A stretch of DNA of 64,000 bases from an uncultured Bacteroidales bacterium (lineage in GTDB: Bacteria; Bacteroidota; Bacteroidia; Bacteroidales; Bacteroidaceae). The DNA lies in the NCBI GenBank assembly GCA_902799685.1, contig CADCBO010000004.1, forward strand, positions 62,001-126,000, written 5' to 3'. The translations under genes and the position numbers were made by a program. Positions 26,323 through 34,414 of this stretch are shown here, in pieces; within the stretch, counting starts at the first letter, position 1, and each line of letters opens with the position of its first letter. The notes under the pieces are model-generated. The model was given only the letters and a program-made list of their open reading frames with translations. It had not been told where the DNA came from and ran no database searches.

Positions 26323-27264
26323 TCAAGCCTCAGCCTCACCCTCTGCCTTGGGAGCAGCGGCCTTACGTGTACGCTTGGGTTTTGCAGGAGCCTCCTCGGC
26401 GGGAGCTTCAGCGGCAGGTGCCTCCTCAGCAGCGGCGGGAGCCTCAGGAGCAGCCTCAGCGGCAGGAGCCTCTTCAAGGGTCTCTTCCTTCTTGGCTACC
26501 TTACGGATGCGCTCACGACGGGGCTTCTCAACCTTCTCCTCTTCACCTTCCTGTGCACTCTCTTCACCCTTCTCAGCCTTGCGCTCTGCAAGACCCTCGG
26601 CGATAGCGTCGCAGCAAGCAGTCAGGATAACGTCAACTGACTTGGTTGCGTCATCGTTGGCAGGAATGATATAGTCAATATTTGAAGGATCGCTGTTGGT
26701 ATCAACGATAGCGAATACAGGGATACCCAGACGGTTGGCCTCACGTACGGCGATGTTCTCCTTGAGAACGTCAATCACGAACAGAGCTGCCGGCAGACGT
26801 GACAGGTCGGCTATGGAACCAAGGTTCTTCTCCAGCTTGGCGCGCTGACGTGTGATCTGGAGGATCTCACGCTTTGAGAGGTTTGAATATGTACCGTCCT
26901 GTGTCAGCTTGTCGATAGTGGCCATCTTCTTCACAGCCTTGCGGATTGTGGGGAAGTTTGTGAGCATACCACCGGGCCAACGCTCAATCACGTAAGGCAT
27001 ACCTACTGCAGAAACCTTCTGTGCAACAAGCTCCTTGAGCTGTTTCTTGGTTCCTACAAAGAGGATCTTCTTGCCGTCACGGGCCATACGCTTGAGAACC
27101 TCGGCAGCCTGATCGATAGCGGCCACAGTCTGGTTAAGGTCGATGATATGAATGCCATTGCGCTCCATGAAGATATAAGGAGCCATAGCGGGATTCCATT
27201 TGCGGCGCAGGTGGCCGAAATGACAACCAGCTTGGAGAAGCTGTTCAAAATTTGTTCTTGACAT
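26323..27264 (-). CDS. rpsB: 30S ribosomal protein S2 with an extended acidic/Ala-Pro tail
   Basis: The core (to about residue 225) has the S2 signatures LLQAGCHFGHLRRKWNPAM, DLNQTVAAID, VGTKKQLKELV, PGGMLTNF and AIVDTNSDPSNIDYIIPAND. After it comes an 85-residue tail rich in Ala, Pro and Glu (repeats of EEAPAAEAP) ending in a basic KPKRTRKAAAPK patch. Typical S2 is about 240-280 residues, so the tail makes this one long (313). The base composition of the tail does not obviously differ from the rest. A 158-base gap with a hairpin precedes it. Confidence 0.96.
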   Translation of the reverse strand: MSRTNFEQLLQAGCHFGHLRRKWNPAMAPYIFMERNGIHIIDLNQTVAAIDQAAEVLKRMARDGKKILFVGTKKQLKELVAQKVSAVGMPYVIERWPGGMLTNFPTIRKAVKKMATIDKLTQDGTYSNLSKREILQITRQRAKLEKNLGSIADLSRLPAALFVIDVLKENIAVREANRLGIPVFAIVDTNSDPSNIDYIIPANDDATKSVDVILTACCDAIAEGLAERKAEKGEESAQEGEEEKVEKPRRERIRKVAKKEETLEEAPAAEAAPEAPAAAEEAPAAEAPAEEAPAKPKRTRKAAAPKAEGEAEA

Positions 27265-27422
27265 AAATAGTTTGTTAGTTTGTTTACATTCTTTTTAAAT
27301 CAACCGTCGGGTAGCTGTCTTAAGCGGCAGATCCCGACAGTTTAGATACTAAACACAGATCCCGTAGGCCTGATTCCAATTGAGAATTGAGAATTGTACA
27401 GGCATGGGAATATATCCAGAGC
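27265..27422 (-). promoter_or_regulatory. Leader region before rpsB with an imperfect hairpin
   Basis: This gap between rpsI and rpsB contains GTCGGG (27306-27311) and CCCGAC (27333-27338), with partial pairing between them. Two repeats of AATTGAGAATTGA-type sequence are also present (about 27378-27397). A ribosomal-protein leader controlling rpsB-tsf is plausible; I see no clear TAnnTTTG box. Confidence 0.4.
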
Positions 27423-27809
27423 TTAACGCTTGCTGAACTGGAATCTGCGACGTGCCTTGGGCTGACCGGGCTTCTTACGCTCAACAGAGCGGGCATCACG
27501 GGTCAGGAAGCCTTCTGAACGAAGGGCCTTCTTGTCATCAGGATTGATTTTGACGAGAGCGCGTGCAATTGCAAGACGCAGGGCATTGGCCTGGCCATTG
27601 TAACCGCCACCGTCCAGGTTCACCTTAATATCGTACTTCTCGGCCACCTCAAGTTTCTTAAGAGGCTGGAGAACTACATACTGAAGCAGTGATGACGGGA
27701 AATAGACTGCAAGGTCTCTCTTGTTGATGGTAATCTTACCTGTTCCTTCTGTGACGAAGACACGTGCCACGGCGCTTTTTCTGCGGCCTATTGCATTGAT
27801 TACTTCCAT
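27423..27809 (-). CDS. rpsI: 30S ribosomal protein S9
   Basis: The 128-residue protein starts EVINAIGRRKSAVARVFVTEGTG and ends with the basic KKPGQPKARRRFQFSKR tail that reaches the P-site tRNA. The conserved GGGYNGQANALRLAIARAL segment is present. It follows rplM by 11 bases, the usual L13-S9 pair. Confidence 0.98.
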   Translation of the reverse strand: MEVINAIGRRKSAVARVFVTEGTGKITINKRDLAVYFPSSLLQYVVLQPLKKLEVAEKYDIKVNLDGGGYNGQANALRLAIARALVKINPDDKKALRSEGFLTRDARSVERKKPGQPKARRRFQFSKR

Positions 27810-27820
27810 TCTATTTCAAA

Positions 27821-28282
27821 TTAACTAAGTGAATTGATATCTATTGCCTTGGGCTGCTGTGCCTCATGCTTGTGCTCTGTACCGGCATAAACATAAAGGT
27901 TGTCAATGAGCTTGTCACCAAGCTTGGTCTTGGGCAGCATTCCCTTAACAACTTTCCTCATAAGTCTCTCAGCGCCGTTGGGCTTAGCCATCAGCTGGGC
28001 AGGTGTAGTCTCACGCTGGCCGCCGGGATAACCGGTGTAACGCAGATAAACCCTGTCAGTCCATTTCTTGCCGGTCAGGACAACCTTGTCGGCATTAAGA
28101 ACGATGACATTGTCGCCGCAATCAACGTGCGGAGTGAAATTTGGCTTGTACTTACCGCGCAGCAGCTTGGCAACCTTCACGGCGAAGCGGCCCAGGACCT
28201 GGTCCTTGGCATCAACCACGACCCATTCCTTATTAACGGTAGCCTTGTTGGCCGAAACAGTCTTGTAACTTAAAGTATCCAT
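27821..28282 (-). CDS. rplM: 50S ribosomal protein L13
   Basis: Recognised by WVVVDAKDQVLGRFAVKVAKLLRGK near residue 20, VDCGDNVIVLNADKV, and YLRYTGYPGGQRETTPAQL with the VVKGMLPKTKLG signature. The length of 153 is normal. It is the first gene of the ribosomal operon reading into rpsI, rpsB and tsf. Confidence 0.98.
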   Translation of the reverse strand: MDTLSYKTVSANKATVNKEWVVVDAKDQVLGRFAVKVAKLLRGKYKPNFTPHVDCGDNVIVLNADKVVLTGKKWTDRVYLRYTGYPGGQRETTPAQLMAKPNGAERLMRKVVKGMLPKTKLGDKLIDNLYVYAGTEHKHEAQQPKAIDINSLS

Positions 28283-28471
28283 TCTAAACTTTAAATCATT
28301 AATTAAACATTTTCTTTCTACGCAACCACTCCGTCATCCCGACGTCACGGAAACTCCCTAAACGCTCGTTTTCAGCGGTTACGCTATACCGCAGAACCCT
28401 TACTCGGGGGTTTAACACGCTAATAACTAACCCTTTATGTAAGGGTTGATAATAATCGGCTCGCAAAATTA
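28283..28471 (-). promoter_or_regulatory. Promoter and structured leader of rplM operon
   Basis: A -7 box TAATTTTG lies on the minus strand at 28464-28471, with a TTTG a little over 20 bases upstream. This predicts a leader of about 175 bases. The leader has ACCCTTTATGTAAGGGT near its 5' end and a second ACCCTTACTCGGGGGTT, so alternative pairings are possible. Ribosomal-protein autoregulation through this leader is inference. Confidence 0.5.
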
Positions 28472-28523
28472 CACTTTTTCAGTGAAATAGCGCACAAATC
28501 ACTGCAATTTTTTTTGAAACAAC

Positions 28524-29279
28524 CTATACATTCATCCAACCCTTCCGTTCCGGCTCGGGCATCTTCTCGATGGCGTAACGGAGCATGGTGCGTGGCATCT
28601 CGTGGGCATGCTGATGAAGGAAATCGCGAAGAAGATCCATAGAGCAACGCTTGCCCATCTCGCGTAGCATCCAACCAACGGCTTTGTGCATTAGGTCATG
28701 AGGGTGATGAAGATGAATCTCCGCATATCGCAGGCACCATGACGCATCGCACGCCTGCAAGGTTCTCAACGTGCATACCATACTTATGCGCTGCTTCCAC
28801 AGGCAGTCGCTCGCGGCCAGTTCATCAAGCACTTTCAGTTTATTGTCCGTATCTCCCGGGGGCAACATCAGCCAATGTCCCAATATCCCGGGGGCAGACA
28901 GGTCCACCTGGTCCCAGTTGTTTGCCCGCTCGGCATACTGCAGATACATAGTCAGTATCTCGTCACGTTTTCTTATGGCCCCGGCATCCTTCTCAAGGCG
29001 CTTTGTTGCCTGCTTCTCAAATTCTGCTACCAGTATCAGCAGTCCGCACAACCGCACTTCATGCCATTTAGACATAAGCAGTTCTGGCACTTCATCCAAC
29101 GGAAAATCCGTTCCTGCCGCCTTCACCACCTCCCTGGTCTGCGGCACCTTCAATCCCAGAAACTCATCACCATAGCCGTACTCTCCCGGTGCGGTCTTGA
29201 AGAAACGCATCAGATTCTCCCGCTGCTTTTCGTCCTGCAGCGACTCCATGTACGCTATTATTTCCTTCGCCGTCATCAT
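28524..29279 (-). CDS. AlkD-like DNA glycosylase (DNA alkylation repair)
   Basis: The 251-residue protein is an all-helical HEAT-like repeat protein of the AlkC/AlkD family, which removes N3- and N7-alkyl purines without base flipping. The conserved KVPQTREVVKAAG, KWHEVRLCGLLIL, ERANNWDQVDLSAP (including the catalytic-type Asp) and LMHKAVGWMLREMGKR segments are all present. It follows prsW and the thioesterase on the same strand with gaps of 14 and 12 bases. Confidence 0.9.
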   Translation of the reverse strand: MMTAKEIIAYMESLQDEKQRENLMRFFKTAPGEYGYGDEFLGLKVPQTREVVKAAGTDFPLDEVPELLMSKWHEVRLCGLLILVAEFEKQATKRLEKDAGAIRKRDEILTMYLQYAERANNWDQVDLSAPGILGHWLMLPPGDTDNKLKVLDELAASDCLWKQRISMVCTLRTLQACDASWCLRYAEIHLHHPHDLMHKAVGWMLREMGKRCSMDLLRDFLHQHAHEMPRTMLRYAIEKMPEPERKGWMNV

Positions 29280-29293
29280 TTACACTTTTCACT

Positions 29294-30004
29294 TTAAATG
29301 GTCTTTACGTCTCCTTGACGGTCACGTTCCACCTGGGCAATAATCTTCTGACGGGCGTTCTTGTGCATCTTGATGCAGAAAAATACCAGGACTATGAAAC
29401 TGATGCCTCCCAATACGGGTTCAACTGAACCTGTCAACGCAAATGCATCATAGCATCCGTGAGCCAGCACAGGAATTAAGAAGATACTTAATAGGTTCTG
29501 TGTCGTTTTCTGACCAAAATGATATAGCGAGTAATAATAGCCCATGAAAACGGCAAATGCATAATGACCTGGCACGGCCAGGAGAGCACGGGTTATGGCT
29601 ACTGAGAGCCAGGCATCGGCATGCATCAGGACATATCCCACATTCTCGATTGCCGCAAAACCCAACCCCACACAGACCGCATAGACTATGCCGTCATAGT
29701 GCTCGTCAAAGAATGGATTGTTTCTGAGTATGAGCCATAAAGCCAACAGTTTGAAGCCCTCTTCGGGCACGGCAGCCACCAGGAAAGCCTCAACCGTGGA
29801 ACCTATCAGAGTTGACGGACTGCCTTCCGGCGCAAACAACATCCCGCTTATATAGTTCTCGACAAAAGCCACGGGAACAGATATCAGTGCACCATACAGG
29901 AACGCCTTAAGCATTTGTGACATGGGCTCAGGTTGGGCATCTTTCCTGCAGGTGTACAACCAGAGCAGTATGGCAGGCAATATTGCAGCGGCAATCAGAA
30001 TCAT
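29294..30004 (-). CDS. PrsW-family intramembrane metalloprotease
   Basis: Seven or so membrane segments fill the 236 residues. The catalytic motifs are present: VPEEGFKLLALW (EExxK type), FAAIENVGYV, and two histidines in VPGHYAFAVF and LAHGCYDAFA. PrsW in Bacillus cleaves an anti-sigma factor; here the substrate is unknown. It lies between a thioesterase gene and alkD in one transcription unit. Confidence 0.88.
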   Translation of the reverse strand: MILIAAAILPAILLWLYTCRKDAQPEPMSQMLKAFLYGALISVPVAFVENYISGMLFAPEGSPSTLIGSTVEAFLVAAVPEEGFKLLALWLILRNNPFFDEHYDGIVYAVCVGLGFAAIENVGYVLMHADAWLSVAITRALLAVPGHYAFAVFMGYYYSLYHFGQKTTQNLLSIFLIPVLAHGCYDAFALTGSVEPVLGGISFIVLVFFCIKMHKNARQKIIAQVERDRQGDVKTI

Positions 30005-30016
30005 ATCCTTTAAATT

Positions 30017-30430
30017 TTATTCCAGACCAGAGAATGGTGCTGGCATACGTTTGGTGTAACCTTGAGCATGGAAAGTGGCAATGATGTTGCCATTCTGGTC
30101 TGTAACCACAACCTGAGCTGCCGGAATCTTGGGATGACGGCTGGTAAAATGGCCCTCGGCGGTTAGTACATCACCAAGTTTGGCCGATACGTGATAATAT
30201 ATGGTGGAGTTTATGGCAAAAGCCATGTTCTCACCCTGATTGACAAGGGCGGCAAACACAAGGTCTGCCAGTGTGAACAATGCCCCTCCCTGACAGATGT
30301 TGCCGGCATTCATGTGGTTTTCTGTTACTGTCATTGTGGCCTTGGCTGTACCGGGTTTGACCTCAGCAAGTTGAATACCTATGTATTTGGCGAATTTGTC
30401 ACCCTCATTCAAAAAATCCTTGAGTGTCAT
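30017..30430 (-). CDS. PaaI-type hotdog-fold thioesterase
   Basis: Cytosolic acyl-CoA thioesterase family. The start is at the ATG at 30430 (MTLKDFLNEGDKFAKYIGI). The hotdog helix MNAGNICQGGALFTLADLVF contains the conserved Asp; the usual HGG before it is QGG here, a form also seen in related Bacteroidota proteins. The end VVTDQNGNIIATFHAQGYTKR is typical. The acyl substrate cannot be inferred. Confidence 0.85.
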   Translation of the reverse strand: MTLKDFLNEGDKFAKYIGIQLAEVKPGTAKATMTVTENHMNAGNICQGGALFTLADLVFAALVNQGENMAFAINSTIYYHVSAKLGDVLTAEGHFTSRHPKIPAAQVVVTDQNGNIIATFHAQGYTKRMPAPFSGLE

Positions 30431-30512
30431 GATTAGTGTAATTGATTGGCACAAAGATACACTTTTTGACTATCTTTACGCCAGAATTAAAACTAACCTT
30501 ATTGATATCTAT

Positions 30513-31079
30513 ATGAAAACAAGAACATTTATCATCGCATTATTGGCTTCAATGACGGTGTTGCCAATAGCGGCAAAGAGTGTAGAACTTTCATTCAACT
30601 ATCAGAAACAGAGCGGTGCAGGATCCAACCAGTGGGCCGTATGGATTGAGAATTCAGAGGGCAAGGTTGTACGTACGCTGTATGTGAGCAAGTTTACCAC
30701 ACAAGGCCGTGCCATGGGCGGGCAGGAGCGTCGTCGTGGTTACACATTCCGTCCCACATGCGTTCCCACATGGGTCAAGAATGCCGGAGCCGAGCAGATG
30801 ACTGATGAACAGATTGATGCCGTAACAGGTGCAACACCCTCCCAGAGTGGCATACAGACCTACACTTGGGATTTCAAGGATGCAAGCGGCAAGGAAGTTC
30901 CCGCTGGTGACTACAAGTTATGCTTTGAAGCCACCCTGTATTTCAACAGCATCATACTTTACAGCGGATCATTCTCAACCAAGGACAAAGCCGGTGACAT
31001 TAAACTCACCTCGACCCTTACCGAGGAGGATGAGGCCCACAAGAACATGATCACTGAGGTCAAAGCTCAACTCAAGTAA
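30513..31079 (+). CDS. Secreted DUF2271 protein
   Basis: The start is at the ATG at 30513, giving a signal peptide (MKTRTFIIALLASMTVLPIAA). The mature part has the DUF2271 pattern: NQWAVWIENSEGKVVRTLYV, then DAVTGATPSQSG and YTWDFKDASGKEVPAGDYKL. Members are periplasmic, FlgD-Ig-like, and often lie near flavin or heme transport genes; no such gene is adjacent here. It has its own promoter region (30431-30512, shared with the divergent thioesterase) and ends before the 31098 palindrome. Confidence 0.82.
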   Translation: MKTRTFIIALLASMTVLPIAAKSVELSFNYQKQSGAGSNQWAVWIENSEGKVVRTLYVSKFTTQGRAMGGQERRRGYTFRPTCVPTWVKNAGAEQMTDEQIDAVTGATPSQSGIQTYTWDFKDASGKEVPAGDYKLCFEATLYFNSIILYSGSFSTKDKAGDIKLTSTLTEEDEAHKNMITEVKAQLK

Positions 31080-31097
31080 GTAATCGAAAGATAAGAG

Positions 31098-31198
31098 TAG
31101 GGGCACAAAAGGGACGGTTCTCTTTGTGCCCCTTTGTTTGATTCAAGTATGGGTAGCTCTATAGGGGCACAAAAAGAACCGTCCCTTTTGTGCCCCTA
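31098..31198. repeat. Palindromic element A between convergent genes
   Basis: Two 37-nt units, 31098-31134 and 31162-31198, are inverted copies matching at all but two positions. Each unit is self-complementary at its ends (AGGGGCACAAA with TTTGTGCCCCT) around a GGGACGGTTCT core. It fills the gap between the DUF2271 gene and the convergent GH2 gene, ending 4 bases before the GH2 stop codon. It is related in design to the elements at 37839 and 50202. Confidence 0.85.
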
Positions 31199-31202
31199 TG
31201 TG

Positions 31203-33485
31203 TTAATGAAGAATCGAGAAAGTGGCTTTGCGGGTGAGTGAACCTCCCCACGGGCTGTCGGTGGCGGTAACCGTATATGAATCTGCTTTACGGCGGATAT
31301 ACAACACCATCTTACCCTGATAAGTGCTGAATTCCATGCTCTTGTGGGTTGTTTCGTGCGCCAGGACATCGGCATTGTCAACGGCTAGGATTTCTGCTCC
31401 CGATATTCCAAGCCGGAGTTTTCGGTCACTGTTAGGGCATACTATGTAATCCTTATCAGTTATCTGTATAGAGACTATCTCAACAGAATCAAATTCTACG
31501 GGATTTCCCGAAGAAATCCTCTCCATATGTATGCGCACAGGCTCACCAGCTGTTCTGGCAAAGCAACGGGTTGCTTCAGTAGCATTATTATAGCCCACAA
31601 TCTCCAGTTTACCGGGATTAAAGTTCACAGTGAACAATGCGGGGCGGCCATTATCGGGCATAGGCTGGCGACCTAATGATTCACCGTTAAGCAGCAGCTC
31701 CACCTCCTGACAGTTGGAGTAGACCTCTATTACTGCCTGGTCATAGGTATCCATATCGGCCGGAGTCCAATCTGAGATGAGCGGGCCTGCTCCGTTGTTG
31801 TCGGCATGGCGTGCAAATGCCACATAGGGATAATTCAGCCACCAGCTGGCACGTTGCATACCGGCAGGCTTGACTCCGCCTGTCACATCAAGCAGTGAGG
31901 TGCTCCACATAACCTGCGGCCAGGCAGCTTCACCCAGATAGTCTATACCTGCCCACAGGAACTGACCGCAAAGTGAGGGGTCACCACGGAGCATGAGCCA
32001 CGACTGGACATCATGAGTGTTCTCAGTGCCGATGATAGCTTTCTCGGGATGTGCATCGTGATATGCCTTGAGTTCATCAACGCGGTAGTTCTGCCCCACC
32101 ACATCCATCATCTCGGCAAACCCGTTACGGTACACACCCGATGAGTTGGGCCGGAAGAGCGCCATAGTTACGGGACGGGTATTGTCAAGAGAATGTATCA
32201 GGTCCTGCTGTTTACGGTACTTTTCAAAACCGTCGGGATTGTTCAGGTTGTCACGTATCTCATTGCCCACACTGTAAATCACAACGCAGGGATGGTTGCG
32301 TGCCTGCTCCACCATAGCGCGGGTATCAGGCTCCCACCACTCATCAAAATAGAGGTTGTAGCCCTTTTCAGCGTGGTTCTTGGGAGTGTTCCAGGTATCA
32401 AACGACTCTGCCATGAACAGGAATCCCATGCGGTCACAAAGTTCCATCAGCACAGGGTCAGCCGGATTATGTGCCATCCTTATGGCATTAACGCCCAACC
32501 TGCGCAACTGTTCAAGCCTGTACTCCCAGACCAATTTAGGAACAGCAGTACCCAGCCCGCCTGCATCGGAATGCAGACACACGCCGTACATCTTGATGTT
32601 CTCTCCGTTCAGCCAGAATCCGGTCTCATTGTCAAACCGTATGGTACGCAGGCCTGTGGTTATGACCTCAGAGTCCAATTCACTGCGCCCTTCCATTAAC
32701 GAGACCTCAAGCGTATATAAATAAGGGGTTTTGATTTTCCACAAGTGGGGATTCCTGACATTGACCACCTCTGTCTGCTGGGATAAAGAACCTGCCGCAA
32801 TCCGAATTTCCGGGCCGTTATTACGTGATATAACCTTGCCATCACAGTCCTTAAGCACATATTGTAGCTTTACTTTTACTGGCTTGGCCGATGTATTGGA
32901 GACCGATGTCTGCACATTCAGTTTACCGTCCTTATACCATGCAAAAACGCCCTGGGCAGGAATATAACAGGCATTCTTACGTACCAGACGCACATGCCGG
33001 TTTATGCCGCTTCCGGTGTACCAGCGGGATGCGGGCTGTACTGAATTATCCACACGCACAGCAACCACAGCATCCTTTCCGGGCGTAATCAGTTCAGTAA
33101 TATCATATGTAAAGCCCACGTAGCCGTTAGGGCGGTATCCGGCCAGTTTTCCGTTCACATAGACACTGCTGCAGGCCATCACACCGTCAAATTCCAGGAA
33201 CAGGCGTTCATGTGGAGCGATATCGGTCTTGATTGTTCTGCGGTACCAGCCTATACCGGCCGGAAGGTAAGCACCGCCCTGCCCCGCAGGATTGCTGCGG
33301 TCAAACTCTCCCTCTATGCTCCAGTCATGCGGCACATTCACCTGGCGCCAGCCAGTGTTGCCGTCAAGTTCTTCAATAGACAAATCACCAAGCAAAAACT
33401 GCCAGTCATTATCAATACTTTGCACATCACGTGCTCCAGCCAGGAGCGACATAAGTATTGTCAGCGCAAATAAAATCCTTCTCAT
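31203..33485 (-). CDS. Glycoside hydrolase family 2 enzyme (beta-galactosidase-like)
   Basis: A signal peptide (ILFALTILMSLLAGA) is followed by the GH2 sugar-binding domain, an Ig-like domain, and the TIM barrel (about 290-560). The acid/base is Glu409 in IYSVGNE and the nucleophile is Glu488 in IIGTENTHD. Further Ig-like domains end the 760-residue protein. GH2 enzymes release beta-linked galactose, mannose or glucuronic acid; the sugar cannot be fixed from sequence. Its start overlaps the PI-PLC gene by 4 bases. The protein probably acts in the periplasm or at the surface. Confidence 0.92.
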   Translation of the reverse strand: MRRILFALTILMSLLAGARDVQSIDNDWQFLLGDLSIEELDGNTGWRQVNVPHDWSIEGEFDRSNPAGQGGAYLPAGIGWYRRTIKTDIAPHERLFLEFDGVMACSSVYVNGKLAGYRPNGYVGFTYDITELITPGKDAVVAVRVDNSVQPASRWYTGSGINRHVRLVRKNACYIPAQGVFAWYKDGKLNVQTSVSNTSAKPVKVKLQYVLKDCDGKVISRNNGPEIRIAAGSLSQQTEVVNVRNPHLWKIKTPYLYTLEVSLMEGRSELDSEVITTGLRTIRFDNETGFWLNGENIKMYGVCLHSDAGGLGTAVPKLVWEYRLEQLRRLGVNAIRMAHNPADPVLMELCDRMGFLFMAESFDTWNTPKNHAEKGYNLYFDEWWEPDTRAMVEQARNHPCVVIYSVGNEIRDNLNNPDGFEKYRKQQDLIHSLDNTRPVTMALFRPNSSGVYRNGFAEMMDVVGQNYRVDELKAYHDAHPEKAIIGTENTHDVQSWLMLRGDPSLCGQFLWAGIDYLGEAAWPQVMWSTSLLDVTGGVKPAGMQRASWWLNYPYVAFARHADNNGAGPLISDWTPADMDTYDQAVIEVYSNCQEVELLLNGESLGRQPMPDNGRPALFTVNFNPGKLEIVGYNNATEATRCFARTAGEPVRIHMERISSGNPVEFDSVEIVSIQITDKDYIVCPNSDRKLRLGISGAEILAVDNADVLAHETTHKSMEFSTYQGKMVLYIRRKADSYTVTATDSPWGGSLTRKATFSILH

Positions 33486-34414
33486 TTGTTACAATCTATT
33501 ATCGCATCTATCAACTCCTGTGACGGAAAATCCATGGGAATTATTCCTATCGGTCCATGATGATCCTTCAGGTACTCCTCAAGATGAAAGTTGATATAGT
33601 CTGAGCATCTTTTAATATTGGTGCTGATGCCTGTTCCTGTATAGCCCGATGCATGATTTATGCACCACACCGCATCATCGGCACCACAGAATGCCCGCAT
33701 CACACGGTACATACTGTCCCATTTGCTACTCAGGTAAGCATCCTTATCATTGTTTCCTGATGTAAAATAGTCCTGTGCCCATAGTTCTGCACTCTTTTCG
33801 TCCGATGATACCATCCGTGCATTCCGTGACGTTCCGTTTCCGGGCCAGCCACGCACCACCACGCCCGGAACATCAACGCCACGTGAAGGCGTGTTTCTAT
33901 GTATGAACAGAATGCAGCCACGCATATCGGCCACAGTCATATATGCGTTGAAAACAGCCAGCATATCTGTGGAAATAGTGGAATGTATCAGATCCATCAT
34001 CATATCAGTAGCCTGCTGTCCACCGCCCGCCATATTGGTCATCACTATGCAGAACTCTGCAGGGTGCTGTTCAAGTTTCCTTGTAAGGATAAGCAGTGCC
34101 TCATCAAATGTCAGATGGCAATTTGCCGGGCCGTGATAAATCTTTAGCTTTCCACCCTCAAGTTTTGGACGCAAATCAAAAAAACGGATCCCTGCATCCC
34201 ACTGCTCAGAGAGATTCATGGTCTGAGTCCGTGCATAATGTTTCATAGGAAACCGTACGCCCGCGGTTCCCGAATCATGAGTTCCCGGAATAGATATCCT
34301 GCAGACCTTGACTGTATCCTCAAGCCCGGACATCCATCTGTCACGTATGTTCTGGGCCTGAACCGGAACCAGACTCAGGATTATGAATGAAACAAATACT
34401 GTGTATCTTCTCAT
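33482..34414 (-). CDS. Secreted PI-PLC X-domain phospholipase
   Basis: The start is at the ATG at 34414, which gives a signal peptide ([20 protein letters not shown]) and 310 residues; the open extension to 34501 runs back into the GH3 gene. The catalytic histidines are in [11 protein letters not shown] (about residue 46) and KIYHGPANC (about 94), and RFFDLR provides the Arg. Such enzymes cleave phosphatidylinositol or GPI anchors. It overlaps both neighbours by 4 bases, so it is co-translated with GH3 and GH2. Host lipid or GPI-glycan targets are inference. Confidence 0.9.
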   Translation of the reverse strand: MRRYTVFVSFIILSLVPVQAQNIRDRWMSGLEDTVKVCRISIPGTHDSGTAGVRFPMKHYARTQTMNLSEQWDAGIRFFDLRPKLEGGKLKIYHGPANCHLTFDEALLILTRKLEQHPAEFCIVMTNMAGGGQQATDMMMDLIHSTISTDMLAVFNAYMTVADMRGCILFIHRNTPSRGVDVPGVVVRGWPGNGTSRNARMVSSDEKSAELWAQDYFTSGNNDKDAYLSSKWDSMYRVMRAFCGADDAVWCINHASGYTGTGISTNIKRCSDYINFHLEEYLKDHHGPIGIIPMDFPSQELIDAIIDCNK

